From NCBI GenBank assembly GCA_023417655.1, contig JAEZFD010000029.1, forward strand, positions 62,001 to 126,000: a DNA stretch of 64,000 nt. The letters run 5' to 3'. The stretch comes from Planctomycetota bacterium. Lineage in GTDB: Bacteria > Planctomycetota > Planctomycetia > Planctomycetales > Planctomycetaceae. Both the position numbers and the translations under genes were made by a program. How positions within the stretch are numbered: position 1 is the stretch's first letter; each line of letters begins with the position of its first letter. The notes below the pieces were generated by a model that had not been told where the DNA came from, did not search any database, and saw nothing but the letters and a program-made list of their open reading frames with translations. Positions 34,610-43,156 of the stretch are shown here, in pieces.

Positions 34610-35212
34610 ATGTCTGCCCAGAGTTCTGACGCGATTCCTCGCCTGCTGATCTTGTCCGGTCCTGCCGGAGCAGGGAAAACCACAATCGTCAAACGGCTGC
34701 TGGCAGACTGTCCTGTGCCGATTGAAATGTCGGTTTCCGCAACCACCCGACCTCCTCGTCCGGGCGAAGTCGATGGTCGCGACTATTACTTCATGTCACG
34801 CGAGAAATTCCTGCAAGCTCAGGCGGCCGGAGAGTTTGTGGAATGGGCCGAGGTGCATCGGAGCGGTCATCTCTACGGGACTTTGAAGTCAGAGGTCGCC
34901 CGCATTCAGGGCGAACATAAGTGGGTATTGCTCGAAATCGATGTCGAGGGTGCCCGCAATGTGATGCAGCTTTATCCAGACGCCGTTTCGGTTTTTTTGC
35001 AGACGGCATCAATTGACGTTTATGAGAAGCGACTGCGAGACCGCGGCACCGAAACCGAGGAAGTGATTCAACGGCGGTTGCGGACGGCACGCGAAGAGCT
35101 ACAATATGTCGCTTCTTACAAGCACTGCGTGATTAACGATGATCTCGAACGGGCTGTCGCTGAGATTCGGCAACTTCTCGCATCGAGGGAGGCGGAACTG
35201 AATGCTCGATGA
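34610..35212 (+). CDS. gmk: Guanylate kinase
   Basis: This 200-residue cytoplasmic enzyme phosphorylates GMP to GDP with ATP. The P-loop is GPAGAGKT at 17-24; the GMP-binding part has SVSATTRPPRPGEVDGRDYYF, and the lid and LEIDVEGARNV segment follow. Length matches the family once the start is placed at the ATG at 34610; a longer frame from 34538 adds 24 residues that do not belong. It overlaps rpoZ by 11 bases, the same gmk-rpoZ order found in many bacteria. Confidence 0.97.
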   Translation: MSAQSSDAIPRLLILSGPAGAGKTTIVKRLLADCPVPIEMSVSATTRPPRPGEVDGRDYYFMSREKFLQAQAAGEFVEWAEVHRSGHLYGTLKSEVARIQGEHKWVLLEIDVEGARNVMQLYPDAVSVFLQTASIDVYEKRLRDRGTETEEVIQRRLRTAREELQYVASYKHCVINDDLERAVAEIRQLLASREAELNAR

Positions 35213-35468
35213 TCTGAAGGAAGATATCCTCGCCAAGAAAGTCGGCGGACGCTTCAAGCTGTCCACGCTGATTCAGAAGCGCCTGGTCCAGTTGAACCGC
35301 GGTTCGCCACCATTGGTGGAGTGCCAGGGCAAGCCTTCGATGGCGACGGTGCTGGAAGAAATCCTCACTGACAAAATCTATCTCGATGCGTCCCAGAATG
35401 TCGTCGTCGCTGCTGACGACGCACCGGGACTCGATCGCCTGCTGAACGACGGTCCCGACCTCGACTAG
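35202..35468 (+). CDS. rpoZ: RNA polymerase omega subunit (planctomycete type)
   Basis: This 88-residue protein helps assemble RNA polymerase by binding the beta-prime subunit. The segment GGRFKLSTLIQKRLVQLNRG (about 15-34) corresponds to the conserved N-terminal helices of omega, in divergent form, and position directly behind gmk with an 11-base overlap supports the call. The acidic C-terminal tail is short. Homology to textbook omega is weak, so position counts for much of the confidence. Confidence 0.85.
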   Translation: MLDDLKEDILAKKVGGRFKLSTLIQKRLVQLNRGSPPLVECQGKPSMATVLEEILTDKIYLDASQNVVVAADDAPGLDRLLNDGPDLD

Positions 35469-35513
35469 ATCGGTCACGAGAACCGATCGTCGAATCGGAA
35501 TCAAAAATCGCTT

Positions 35514-35550
35514 CGAGCCGCACATTGATCTGTGCGGCTCGATCGTTTTT
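35514..35550. terminator. Strong terminator after gmk-rpoZ
   Basis: A perfect 11-base stem (CGAGCCGCACA / TGTGCGGCTCG) with a six-base loop is followed by ATCGTTTTT on the plus strand and preceded by AAAAATCG, so it could also work on the other strand. It closes the gmk-rpoZ transcript. Confidence 0.93.
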
Positions 35551-35630
35551 GCGCAGTATTCTCTTCGTCCCGTCCGCCCACTGCTGGGCCATCTGACTGA
35601 CGGTTGAATGAAATTGAGAGAAAAGGCTCG

Positions 35631-36965
35631 ATGATGGCGAAGCAACGCCGTGCGCTGATCCCGTTGACCGAGTCTGAGATCGCGATAGTGGCTCATGCCG
35701 CCACGTCATCGCCGGTCCCGATTTCCGCGAAAGAACTGACAAAACAGGTAACGCTTTCCCGTCCAGTGACGGAAGCGGAAGTGGCAGCTTTGCTGGAAAC
35801 AGCAGTCTCCGCCGGAACCCTGTTTCTCGTCCCCGGCCCAACTACGAAAGCGAAGCCACTTTATTGGAGTCAGAATCCCGCTGTGGAACTGGGAACCGCG
35901 ATAGAGCAGGCTGTCTCGAGTTCGGACCGACCGCTTACCGTTGCAGAGTTGCTGAAGTCCATCAGTCTGCCCTTCAAGGTCAGCTCTCCAAGGGTGGAGT
36001 CTGAGCTGCAGCAACGGGTGGAAGTAGGTCATATCCGAGTCTTCCCTGCAACAACATCCAAGGGAAAGGCCCGCTACTGGGACCGTGACCCCGCGGCGTT
36101 GTTGCCGCCCCGCATTCTGGAATTACTGGCAGCGAGTGAGACCCCTCTCTCTGCGAAAGACCTCGTCAAACAACTGGCCCCCACGTTCCCGAATCCAGCC
36201 GCAGAAGTGGAGTCGGCGCTTGCGAACTTGGTGACGGCCGGGCAAATCTCGGAGATCCCCTCCAGCAAGAAGAAGAGCCCGCCGGCCTATTGGTTGGGAA
36301 CTCGCACTGACTGGGGAAAGAATGTCGTCCGCCGCCTCGTTCAAACGAAAGGCCCTCAGCCGGAAGCCGCCGTTCGGAAATCGCTCGGCTTCCTGACGGA
36401 GGACGAGGTAGGACAATTGATTCAGTCGATGATGGATCGCAAAGAACTTTACCGGCACCCTCCCTTTGGAACAGTGAAGTCTGCTCAACTTTCGGCGCAT
36501 CCCCCAAGCCCGGAACCTTATCTTCAGTCTTGTGCAGAACTTCTCAAAAGTGCTGTCACCACGCTGAGATCTGCGAATGTGCCTGACGAGCAGATCCGGC
36601 GCTCCCTGGTTCAGCTGTTCGAATCAACAGGAATTCCGTTTCGCGCACCCGCTTCGTCGGCGAGTGGGCCCCTCACTTCGTCATCGGTCGATCTGGAGTC
36701 CCTACTGAAACAACTCGAACCTGGCGCCGAACGCGGAGCACTTGTCGGAATTCGCGAACTGCGTCGGGTGGCGCGACTTCCGAAAATGGAATTTGATCAG
36801 GCCGTGCTGAATCTCTCACGTCAGGGACGACTCTCGCTGCACCGACATGACTTTCCTGCCAGTCTGACTTCGCTCGAGCGAGACGATCTCGTGCAGGATG
36901 GGAATGGGGTCTATTATGTCGGAGTTGCATTGAGGCAGAACCGGCAGACTCCGAAGTCAACATGA
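35631..36965 (+). CDS. Protein of tandem 71-residue winged-helix repeats, function unknown
   Basis: This 444-residue protein starts at ATG 35631 (35634 is equally possible; an upstream TTG at 35604 is weaker). It lacks signal or membrane segments. Three N-terminal units of exactly 71 residues end in a Tyr-Trp pair (78-79, 149-150 and 220-221), the first two with a D/N-P two residues later. Each unit has the helix-helix-helix-wing pattern of a winged-helix domain (for example PLSAKDLVKQLA, then VESALANLVTAGQISEI). A fourth, more divergent unit runs to about 285, and a fifth similar segment fills 365-444, after a Ser/Pro-rich linker. It precedes the ATPase gene on the same strand by 145 bases, so the pair probably works together. 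No known family was recognised. Confidence 0.65.
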   Translation: MMAKQRRALIPLTESEIAIVAHAATSSPVPISAKELTKQVTLSRPVTEAEVAALLETAVSAGTLFLVPGPTTKAKPLYWSQNPAVELGTAIEQAVSSSDRPLTVAELLKSISLPFKVSSPRVESELQQRVEVGHIRVFPATTSKGKARYWDRDPAALLPPRILELLAASETPLSAKDLVKQLAPTFPNPAAEVESALANLVTAGQISEIPSSKKKSPPAYWLGTRTDWGKNVVRRLVQTKGPQPEAAVRKSLGFLTEDEVGQLIQSMMDRKELYRHPPFGTVKSAQLSAHPPSPEPYLQSCAELLKSAVTTLRSANVPDEQIRRSLVQLFESTGIPFRAPASSASGPLTSSSVDLESLLKQLEPGAERGALVGIRELRRVARLPKMEFDQAVLNLSRQGRLSLHRHDFPASLTSLERDDLVQDGNGVYYVGVALRQNRQTPKST

Positions 36966-37110
36966 CTCCGCTCAGGGGACATGCGGCTATGGAGGGCAGT
37001 TTTATTTGCATCTGCCTGATCCCGCACTGGGGGAACTCGGTCTGTCCTCATTGGACGTGTGCAGCGCACGGGCACCGAAAAGAGAACTCGGCTCTAGTAA
37101 GGAATCTGAG

Positions 37111-38862
37111 ATGAATCCCTTTCGTGATGGGATTGTGGCCGACCCCTGGCACATTCAATTCGGTGACGTTCCAGGGATCCATCACGCGGTTTACGAGCAA
37201 TGTCTGCAAGGGCTGCAGCATGTCCGGCAGCGGAGGCGGTCAGCGGGACTTTTGATTCACGGGGAAGCCGGGAGCGGCAAAACTCACCTGCTGAGTCGGC
37301 TGCGATCTGATCTCACGCCGCATGAACCGACTGCCACTGACCGCGAAGAGAATCTCTTCGTCTGGGTGCGGCTGCAGACGAGCCCACGCATGATCTGGCG
37401 TACGATTCGCCGGACTCTCGTCAATGACTGGTTCCGCCCGATCTCTGGCACACGGTCCCAGTTTGATCGGGTGCTCTCCCACCGGCTCGCGGAGATCAGG
37501 GTCGCTACTGGGGATCTTGAGCCCTGGATTGAATATATGCAGCAAGAGCACCCTGGAGACCTGAGTGCTCTAATCGAACGCATTGCGACCTCTCTTGATC
37601 TCGATCGCAATACCGCAGTTGCATTCGAACATCTGATCTTCGGGCGCCATCGTCGCGACCTGAGGGCATGGCTCAGCGGAGATCTTTTGCCGGAAGCAGC
37701 TCTACAGCAGCTCAATCTCGTTCAGGAAGAAGGGACGGAAGACGAGCGCGAAGATGAAGCCCGTCGCGTGGTTCTGATGCTCTGCCGACTCGCCGGTCAC
37801 AGCCTGCCGGTGGTCATCGGTCTGGACCAGGTGGAAGCTCTGCAGCTTGCACCGCGGGACACTGAAGGTTTGTTCGCATTTGGCAAAGTGACCAGCACCC
37901 TGCATGACAACACCGACAATGTGCTGGTGGTTTCGTGCGTGCAGTCGTCCTTCTTTTCGGATCTCAAAAGTCGTGCCCGCAGTGCTGACTATGATCGCAT
38001 GACCTCGCTAGGGGCGAGTTCGCTGGATCCACTGAACGCCGCAGAAGCCGAGTCATTGATCGCTGCCCGGCGGAAGTCGTTCGATCTCGATCTGACGGAA
38101 GAAGTAAAAGCCCACCCGGCCTGGCCGCTCTCTCCAAAAGAGTTTTCCCGACTTTTCCAGCAGGAGACGCCTGTCACACCGCGACGGCTTCTGGCACTCT
38201 GCGCGGAACGCTATGAAAGTCGAATGCTGGGACAACCTGTCCCGGATTTTGAAAACGAACCGGCAACTTTGCCGGAGACTTCACGGGAAAGCCTCGAGAG
38301 TTTTCTGGAAGAAACGTGGAATTCTGTTCTCGCGAGAAAACGTGAACACAACACGCCTGAACTGAGTGAAGAAATTCTCCGTCACGGGTTCCCCATGCTC
38401 GCGATGTTGCTGGCCCCGGAACAACGGCTGGTCACGGATGAACAGTTACCGGATGTCTCGCTTGTCTTTGAATATGGTCTCGGCCGAACCGGCGTCAGTT
38501 GCTGCACGCAGATGCACATGACCAGTCTGACCGGACGCTTGAAACGACTGACCGAGCAATGGGGGTTGAACCGGATTCAGCGCCTTGTTCTGTTGCGTGA
38601 CGAACGGGTCCCCATCACGGCGGGGGCAAAGAAGGCGCGCGAAACGCTTCAGTCGTTGGAAGAACAAGGGGCCGTCCTCGTCTACCCCCGGGCGGACTCA
38701 CTCATCTCCATGGATGCGATTCGTGATGTTCTGTCGGACGCCAAATCTGGAGACCTGTCGTTCCGGGGAGAGACCATCGCTCCTGAGACTGTGATGGAGT
38801 GGTTACGTCCCCGACTTTCACCAGAACTCCGCGATCTAATCACACGAGTCTTTAAGGAGTAA
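37111..38862 (+). CDS. P-loop ATPase of unknown function downstream of the winged-helix-repeat gene
   Basis: This is a 583-residue protein from the ATG at 37111, which has a good AAGGA site eight bases upstream (a TTG start at 37006 would add 35 residues). The Walker A motif is GEAGSGKT at 51-58; a hydrophobic strand ending LPVVIGLDQVE (about 232-243) is a Walker B in which Asp is followed by Gln instead of the usual Glu. The order recalls AAA+/STAND-type regulatory or DNA-handling ATPases. After the ATPase come a helical region and a C-terminal alpha/beta segment (about 480-560; LVLLRDERVPITAGAKKA, then AVLVYPRADSLI) of unclear fold. The NPFRDGIVADPW opening looks like a family signature. 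No nuclease motif was confirmed. Confidence 0.7.
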   Translation: MNPFRDGIVADPWHIQFGDVPGIHHAVYEQCLQGLQHVRQRRRSAGLLIHGEAGSGKTHLLSRLRSDLTPHEPTATDREENLFVWVRLQTSPRMIWRTIRRTLVNDWFRPISGTRSQFDRVLSHRLAEIRVATGDLEPWIEYMQQEHPGDLSALIERIATSLDLDRNTAVAFEHLIFGRHRRDLRAWLSGDLLPEAALQQLNLVQEEGTEDEREDEARRVVLMLCRLAGHSLPVVIGLDQVEALQLAPRDTEGLFAFGKVTSTLHDNTDNVLVVSCVQSSFFSDLKSRARSADYDRMTSLGASSLDPLNAAEAESLIAARRKSFDLDLTEEVKAHPAWPLSPKEFSRLFQQETPVTPRRLLALCAERYESRMLGQPVPDFENEPATLPETSRESLESFLEETWNSVLARKREHNTPELSEEILRHGFPMLAMLLAPEQRLVTDEQLPDVSLVFEYGLGRTGVSCCTQMHMTSLTGRLKRLTEQWGLNRIQRLVLLRDERVPITAGAKKARETLQSLEEQGAVLVYPRADSLISMDAIRDVLSDAKSGDLSFRGETIAPETVMEWLRPRLSPELRDLITRVFKE

Positions 38863-38958
38863 GTGAAACACCGCCTCGCGGTCTGTCACCACGTGGGGCG
38901 CAGCGACATGGTCAAGCCAGCTGCTCGAGATGGTGCTTGATAGAAGTGTCGAATGCGT

Positions 38959-39327
38959 TCAGTTGTCTTCCGCAGCCAGCAGTTGATCATGGAGTGCGGT
39001 CTGGACGAGCGAAACTTCGTCCCGGAGTCTCGGAACCCTCGCAGCCGCACCCTCCAGATCACCGGCCATGGCGGATTGCTCGACGGACCTTGCGGCGTCA
39101 ACAGCATCATGCGCATCGAAGTTCGCCGACAGTCCTTTGAGACTATGGGCCGAACGCGCGACCGCCTCGGAATTCTCCTCCGTGAGAGCCACTTGTAACT
39201 CCATCAGGAGCTGCGGAGCGTCCTGCAGATAGAAGCGAGCCAGATCACAGAGCAGTTCCCGATCCTCACCCAGCCGGGCAAGAGCAGGGGGCAAGTCGAT
39301 CACGGGGCGGAACTCGGTCATACTCAA
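38959..39327 (-). CDS. Stand-alone Hpt (histidine phosphotransfer) protein
   Basis: This 122-residue protein is a four-helix Hpt domain. The phosphorylated His is H61 in ARSAHSLKGLSANF, with the Lys and Gly that follow in the family consensus. It would carry phosphate between a hybrid kinase's receiver domain and a response regulator in a multistep relay. No kinase or regulator lies nearby, so its partners are encoded elsewhere. Met3 is an equally good start (39321). It converges on the ATPase gene. Confidence 0.88.
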   Translation of the reverse strand: MSMTEFRPVIDLPPALARLGEDRELLCDLARFYLQDAPQLLMELQVALTEENSEAVARSAHSLKGLSANFDAHDAVDAARSVEQSAMAGDLEGAAARVPRLRDEVSLVQTALHDQLLAAEDN

Positions 39328-39720
39328 TTCACGCCGTTGACTTGAGGACTCGATCCGCAGGGGGTGACCCCCGCGGATTCAACACGATCACTTCCCCCGT
39401 CCGGCCCCACCTTACTCAGAATGAGACTGAACTTCGAAGACATATTTCTTTGATCGGCAAATAAACCCATTCTCAGTCGCAAATCTCTCGCAGAGGCGAG
39501 CGTTCGGGTCACTGCCTACGCTCCAAAAATAATAACCAAGGCCCGAAACGAGTCTTGGTTATGAATGAGATGATTTTTATTCGGCAATGCATTCCCTGAT
39601 CAAGGGGAAAAGCACGCTGTTGGTCTGATCGCCGATCTTTGACCGGAAGTTGTCTTGCGCACCCAGCAGTACCGGGGGTCCCCCAGCAAGCGGGTGCTAT
39701 GAATTCTCTCTTCATCGCAC
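39328..39720. other. 393-base region without genes, holding one terminator
   Basis: Between the Hpt gene and the DUF1328 gene no supported open frame is seen. The only structure is the minus-strand terminator at 39526-39562. The remaining left part must contain the Hpt promoter. Confidence 0.45.
39526..39562 (-). terminator. Minus-strand terminator downstream of the DUF1328 gene
   Basis: ATAACCAAG (39532-39540) pairs perfectly with CTTGGTTAT (39554-39562). On the minus strand it is followed by TATTTTTGG, giving the expected T run. It ends transcription of the small membrane-protein gene that lies at 39721-39888. Confidence 0.8.
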
Positions 39721-39888
39721 CTACGGCGTTGGAGTGCGACGGCTTGTGATCGCCGAAACCAGGAACAGGATAATAAAGACCACGAAGCAGATCTTTGCTG
39801 CCCAAGCGGCTGTTCCAGCCAGCCCACCGAATCCGAGAACGGCTGCGATCAATGCGATGACCAAAAAGGTGAGTGCCCAAGATAACAT
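39721..39888 (-). CDS. DUF1328-family small membrane protein
   Basis: This 55-residue protein starts at the ATG at 39886-39888, eight bases after an AGGAG site. Two hydrophobic helices (about 2-22 and 27-48) flank a GFGGLAGTAAWAAK segment typical of the DUF1328 (YtjA) family, whose members are found in many bacteria and are often linked to stress; function is unknown. The protein ends ITSRRTPTP. A lipoprotein gene lies just upstream on the same strand (156 bases apart) and may share its regulation. Confidence 0.85.
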   Translation of the reverse strand: MLSWALTFLVIALIAAVLGFGGLAGTAAWAAKICFVVFIILFLVSAITSRRTPTP

Positions 39889-40044
39889 TGGAGTCTCCTG
39901 TGTAGAGGGTTCGGATGATTCATCCGATGCTGAAAAACCTGGGTCTAACCCTGTGGCAGCATCGCCGCAGTCAAAGAGGCCAGGCGGAAGTTTGTGTGCT
40001 CGTAATTTTCCTAAACGTTGGCCCGCGGCCGACACGACTCCTGA

Positions 40045-40275
40045 TTAAGGAACTCGCTCGGCGGGTGCTGTCTTCTCCACTTCGATTGATTTCGTTCCAT
40101 CAAGGTGGGTTGTCTTATCGACTTCAATACTGCCAGCCGGAGTATCGATATCGACGACTCGTTCCCTTCGCTCACAACCAACCAATGCCAGACTGAGCGC
40201 CAATGCCAGCAGCATCAGTGTTCCGACAATTCGTGAGATCAAAATTTCCGGGGCGTGTGCGATGGAGTTAGACAT
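40045..40275 (-). CDS. Small lipoprotein of unknown function
   Basis: This 76-residue protein has an N-terminal hydrophobic helix ending in the lipobox ALVGC (Cys34), so it should be lipid-anchored in the envelope. The mature part (about 42 residues) is highly charged and repetitive: SIEVDKTTHLDGTKSIEVEKT contains a doubled SIEV(D/E)KT motif. A very good GGAGGTGA ribosome-binding site precedes the ATG at 40275. Together with the DUF1328 gene it forms a pair of tiny envelope genes with strong translation signals, as often seen for stress-induced products. Confidence 0.75.
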   Translation of the reverse strand: MSNSIAHAPEILISRIVGTLMLLALALSLALVGCERRERVVDIDTPAGSIEVDKTTHLDGTKSIEVEKTAPAERVP

Positions 40276-40817
40276 AGCTCACCTCCTGCGAGTGTTTACG
40301 TTTTTTATTTTCATCCAAGTTATTTGCGTTCAGATCAGCTGGCTCTTTTCATCAGTGAAACTCTGAGATGGCAAAGGCCGTACCAGAAGTTCTCAGACAC
40401 AAGTAGAATTTTCGCATCTCACTGCACACAAATGATTTGCAATGTCTAAACCGCGAATCATTGACTCGCAGGACAGGCGAGTTGGATGCGGATCCTGCAT
40501 CCGGAACCGTGATCGCAGGTCGCTCAGCGACCATTCCGCAGAATCGGGGCTCAAATGACCTTTCGATCTCCAGAGTCCGGCTGTCCAGACCACCGTGCTT
40601 GCGTCATCCGAATTGCTCCGCTTTGTCATTCCTTGCCCCCGGCCCCCTCCGAGACCACGTAGAGGCAAACTGGCTCTATGGCAAGCGGCGTCTCGTCCAG
40701 CAATCACGAGAGCGTCTAAGAAGTCACACCTACTCACAGGAAAAGCGACTGGACTCTGTTATAATTTTCTACTGACTACAGAGTCGAAGTTCGTACGCCT
40801 CCGAGAGATGCAGTGAC
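40276..40817. other. 542-base divergent intergenic region
   Basis: It separates the small lipoprotein gene (minus) and the anchored transglutaminase-like gene (plus). Open frames here are short and unsupported. An A/T-rich tract (about 40300-40325) just upstream of the lipoprotein gene could be part of its promoter; I found no repeat or strong hairpin other than a short near-palindrome around 40484-40502. Confidence 0.4.
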
Positions 40818-42827
40818 ATGGTTTTTAAGTCTGCTCCCCGTGCCGGTAACCTCATGATGCGTGTCCTTGGCTTTCTCGCCCTGGTCGTCGTCATGTTCGC
40901 CCTGTTCATTGCATTTGTTCCCAACACTGTTCCACAGGCGGAAAAACAGGAGGAACAGACGGACGATTCCCGCGTCCTCAGTCGTCGTTGCGAGGACGAC
41001 CTCGCAGGATTAATCGAAGGTCTGGAGCCCGGCCGACTGGGAATCTCGTCTGATCGCGATGCTTTGATCCACCGATTGAACGGATGGAAATCCGAGTGCC
41101 TGTCACTCACAGATGCGCCTGTCGCTGGCGCGGAAGTCGAAGCCGCGAAGCAGCTTCTCAGCGGTGAGACCCTGACACGGACCCTGAGCGAAAAATATCT
41201 CCCGGAAGATGCGTCCCATGTCCGCAGCAGCCTGTTAATGCGGGATATTGTCACCCGCCTGACCGAAGGAAAGGCCAGCAATCTGCATCGGTACGCGGCT
41301 CTGTTCGAGTTCGTCTGCCTAAATGAGATGCTGGTCCCGAAGGACGAAGTGCTGAAGGATGTGCCGCTCACCCCATATGAAGCCCTGCTTTTTGGGATGG
41401 GTGCCCCCGAGCACCGGGCCTGGACCTTCGCTGAGCTACTGCGTCAGATGCGAACTGACGCTGTCATCATTGCTCCGCAGGGGGAGAAACTGGCGGATGA
41501 ATGGCTGATTGGCGTCATTGATCCGAAGGCCGGGATTTTTCTGTTTGACCCTCGTCTCGGAATGCCGATTCCTGCACCGAACCCGCCAGAGAACGACAAC
41601 GAACTTTCCGTCGCGACACTCGCACAAGTCCAGGAAAGCGATCTTTCATTCCGGCAACTGGACATCCCCGACTCCCCTTATCCTCTCAAATCGGAGGACA
41701 TGAAGTCGCTGAAGGTGTCCCTGATCGGCACCAGCTGCAGCTGGGCTCCCCGAATGGCAAAACTCCAGTTTCTGCTGCCGGTTAAATTCAGTACGGAACT
41801 GTTCGATGGACTGGTGGAAAGTGAGCTGCGTGCTCCCGGTCTGCGGCAACGGATCATCGACGCCGGTCAGGGAGGGGGCTGGAGTGCGGACGACGTCCTG
41901 ATCTGGAGTTACCCTGAAGAGCAACTTCTCGCCCTTGAGGCGACTCGCGGAGAGGGCACCGAAGGAACAACACTGGCGAACTTCTTTCAGGTCTTCAAAG
42001 GACCATACGTCCCGCAGATCGTCGACAAAGAGGGCAAGTACAATATGGTTCCCGTCGACAAATCCCTGCACTTTGTTCGTGTCGAGCAGCTGCAGGGAAA
42101 TCAGACGGCTGCCATGAAGGACTATCTGCCAATTCGTTCGGCCGCGAAAATTGCTCCCAGCCGGGGCAACGAACTGGCTGCTGAGTACGCCGCTCTGTGG
42201 ACCGGAATGGCCCAATATGAATCGCGGAAATACAACGCCGCCTTCAACACTTTCGGGCGATTCGTCAACGGACAGGCCAGCAGCATCGGTCTGCTTCGCT
42301 GCGGGATCGAATGGGGCGCTCAATGTCTGGTGCATGAGAAAGAATATACGAACGCCATCAAGTTGCTGGAGCAGGCTCCGCCGGGGCTCTCGCCGCGGCG
42401 TGACGCGCTGCTAATTCGAAAATGGCAGAAGCTCGGCGGCATCGATCCGACAAAGGCTCCTCAGAAATCGGCTCCTGGAGAGAAACAACCTGAGCCCCCT
42501 GCGGAGTCGAAGGAGGCAGAAAAGGCGGAGATGAAGGCCCCGGACAGTGCCAAATCTCCCGCCGCGCCAACTGAGCCCAAGCCGATGAGCGACGCCGCCA
42601 AACCGGCCGAGGAGTCGATGAAGAAGCCGGCGGGCGACAAACCAGCACCGCCTGAAATGCCAATGCCAGCAGATTCCAAAGAGAACGGCAAAGAGGGTGC
42701 GGACAAAGCACCGGAAAAAACGCCGGAGAAAGAACCGGCTCCCAAAACTCCTGAGCCAGCGCCGGAAGATAAACCGACTCCTTCGGAAGAGAAGAAGCCG
42801 GAAGCCGCTCCAGGGAAGAAAGACTAG
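40818..42827 (+). CDS. Membrane-anchored protein with degenerate transglutaminase-like region and Pro/Glu/Lys tail
   Basis: This 669-residue protein has one N-terminal membrane helix (about 14-34), so most of it faces the periplasm. Residues 175-255 are reminiscent of a transglutaminase-like fold (FAELLRQMRTDAVII, then WLIGVID...FDPRLGMPIP), but the catalytic Cys and His are not evident, suggesting an inactive version. A TPR-like helical pair lies near 455-520 (GMAQYESRKYNAAFNTFGRFV). The last 125 residues (about 545-669) are almost only Pro, Glu, Lys, Ala, Ser and Asp and must be unstructured. A hairpin terminator follows. No function is known. Confidence 0.62.
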   Translation: MVFKSAPRAGNLMMRVLGFLALVVVMFALFIAFVPNTVPQAEKQEEQTDDSRVLSRRCEDDLAGLIEGLEPGRLGISSDRDALIHRLNGWKSECLSLTDAPVAGAEVEAAKQLLSGETLTRTLSEKYLPEDASHVRSSLLMRDIVTRLTEGKASNLHRYAALFEFVCLNEMLVPKDEVLKDVPLTPYEALLFGMGAPEHRAWTFAELLRQMRTDAVIIAPQGEKLADEWLIGVIDPKAGIFLFDPRLGMPIPAPNPPENDNELSVATLAQVQESDLSFRQLDIPDSPYPLKSEDMKSLKVSLIGTSCSWAPRMAKLQFLLPVKFSTELFDGLVESELRAPGLRQRIIDAGQGGGWSADDVLIWSYPEEQLLALEATRGEGTEGTTLANFFQVFKGPYVPQIVDKEGKYNMVPVDKSLHFVRVEQLQGNQTAAMKDYLPIRSAAKIAPSRGNELAAEYAALWTGMAQYESRKYNAAFNTFGRFVNGQASSIGLLRCGIEWGAQCLVHEKEYTNAIKLLEQAPPGLSPRRDALLIRKWQKLGGIDPTKAPQKSAPGEKQPEPPAESKEAEKAEMKAPDSAKSPAAPTEPKPMSDAAKPAEESMKKPAGDKPAPPEMPMPADSKENGKEGADKAPEKTPEKEPAPKTPEPAPEDKPTPSEEKKPEAAPGKKD

Positions 42828-43156
42828 ACCATTTTTGCTGTTTGATTTGCCCGTCCCCGCGACGCGGCAGACAGCGTTGTTACTATCGAAATTCGCGCTG
42901 CGCGGGCACACGGGAGAGCAAAGTGCCCTACCACGGCAGGCCACACGTCTTTCGGCAACATCAATCAAGCGATCATGAGAGCACGGACAACGTGCAGTCA
43001 TGATCGCTTTTGCGTTTGCACCATTCTCATGGAAGAAACTCAAAACCGTCGCACGAGGCGTCTGTCCCAGGCCCTCAACTTCGGACTCGTTTCGAATTTT
43101 GATGCTTCGAATTTGAGATTTCACAGCTGCAGCAGGGCTGCAATTCCCTTGGCGCT
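42828..43156. other. Intergenic region between convergent genes with a terminator
   Basis: It holds the terminator of the upstream gene at 42967-43012 and otherwise nothing I can support. The two genes converge here. Confidence 0.5.
42967..43012 (+). terminator. Hairpin terminator after the anchored Pro/Glu/Lys-tail gene
   Basis: AAGCGATCATGA (42967-42978) and its exact complement (42998-43009) form a 12-base outer stem; GCAC (42981-42984) and GTGC (42992-42995) form an inner stem. A short T run follows on the plus strand. It may also serve the convergent nadE transcript. Confidence 0.75.

Noticed and set aside
35631..38862. Calling the winged-helix/ATPase pair a BREX or DISARM system
   Set aside because: None of the hallmark partners (methylase, PglZ-type phosphatase, helicase or nuclease) lies in the neighbourhood, and the motifs seen are too general.
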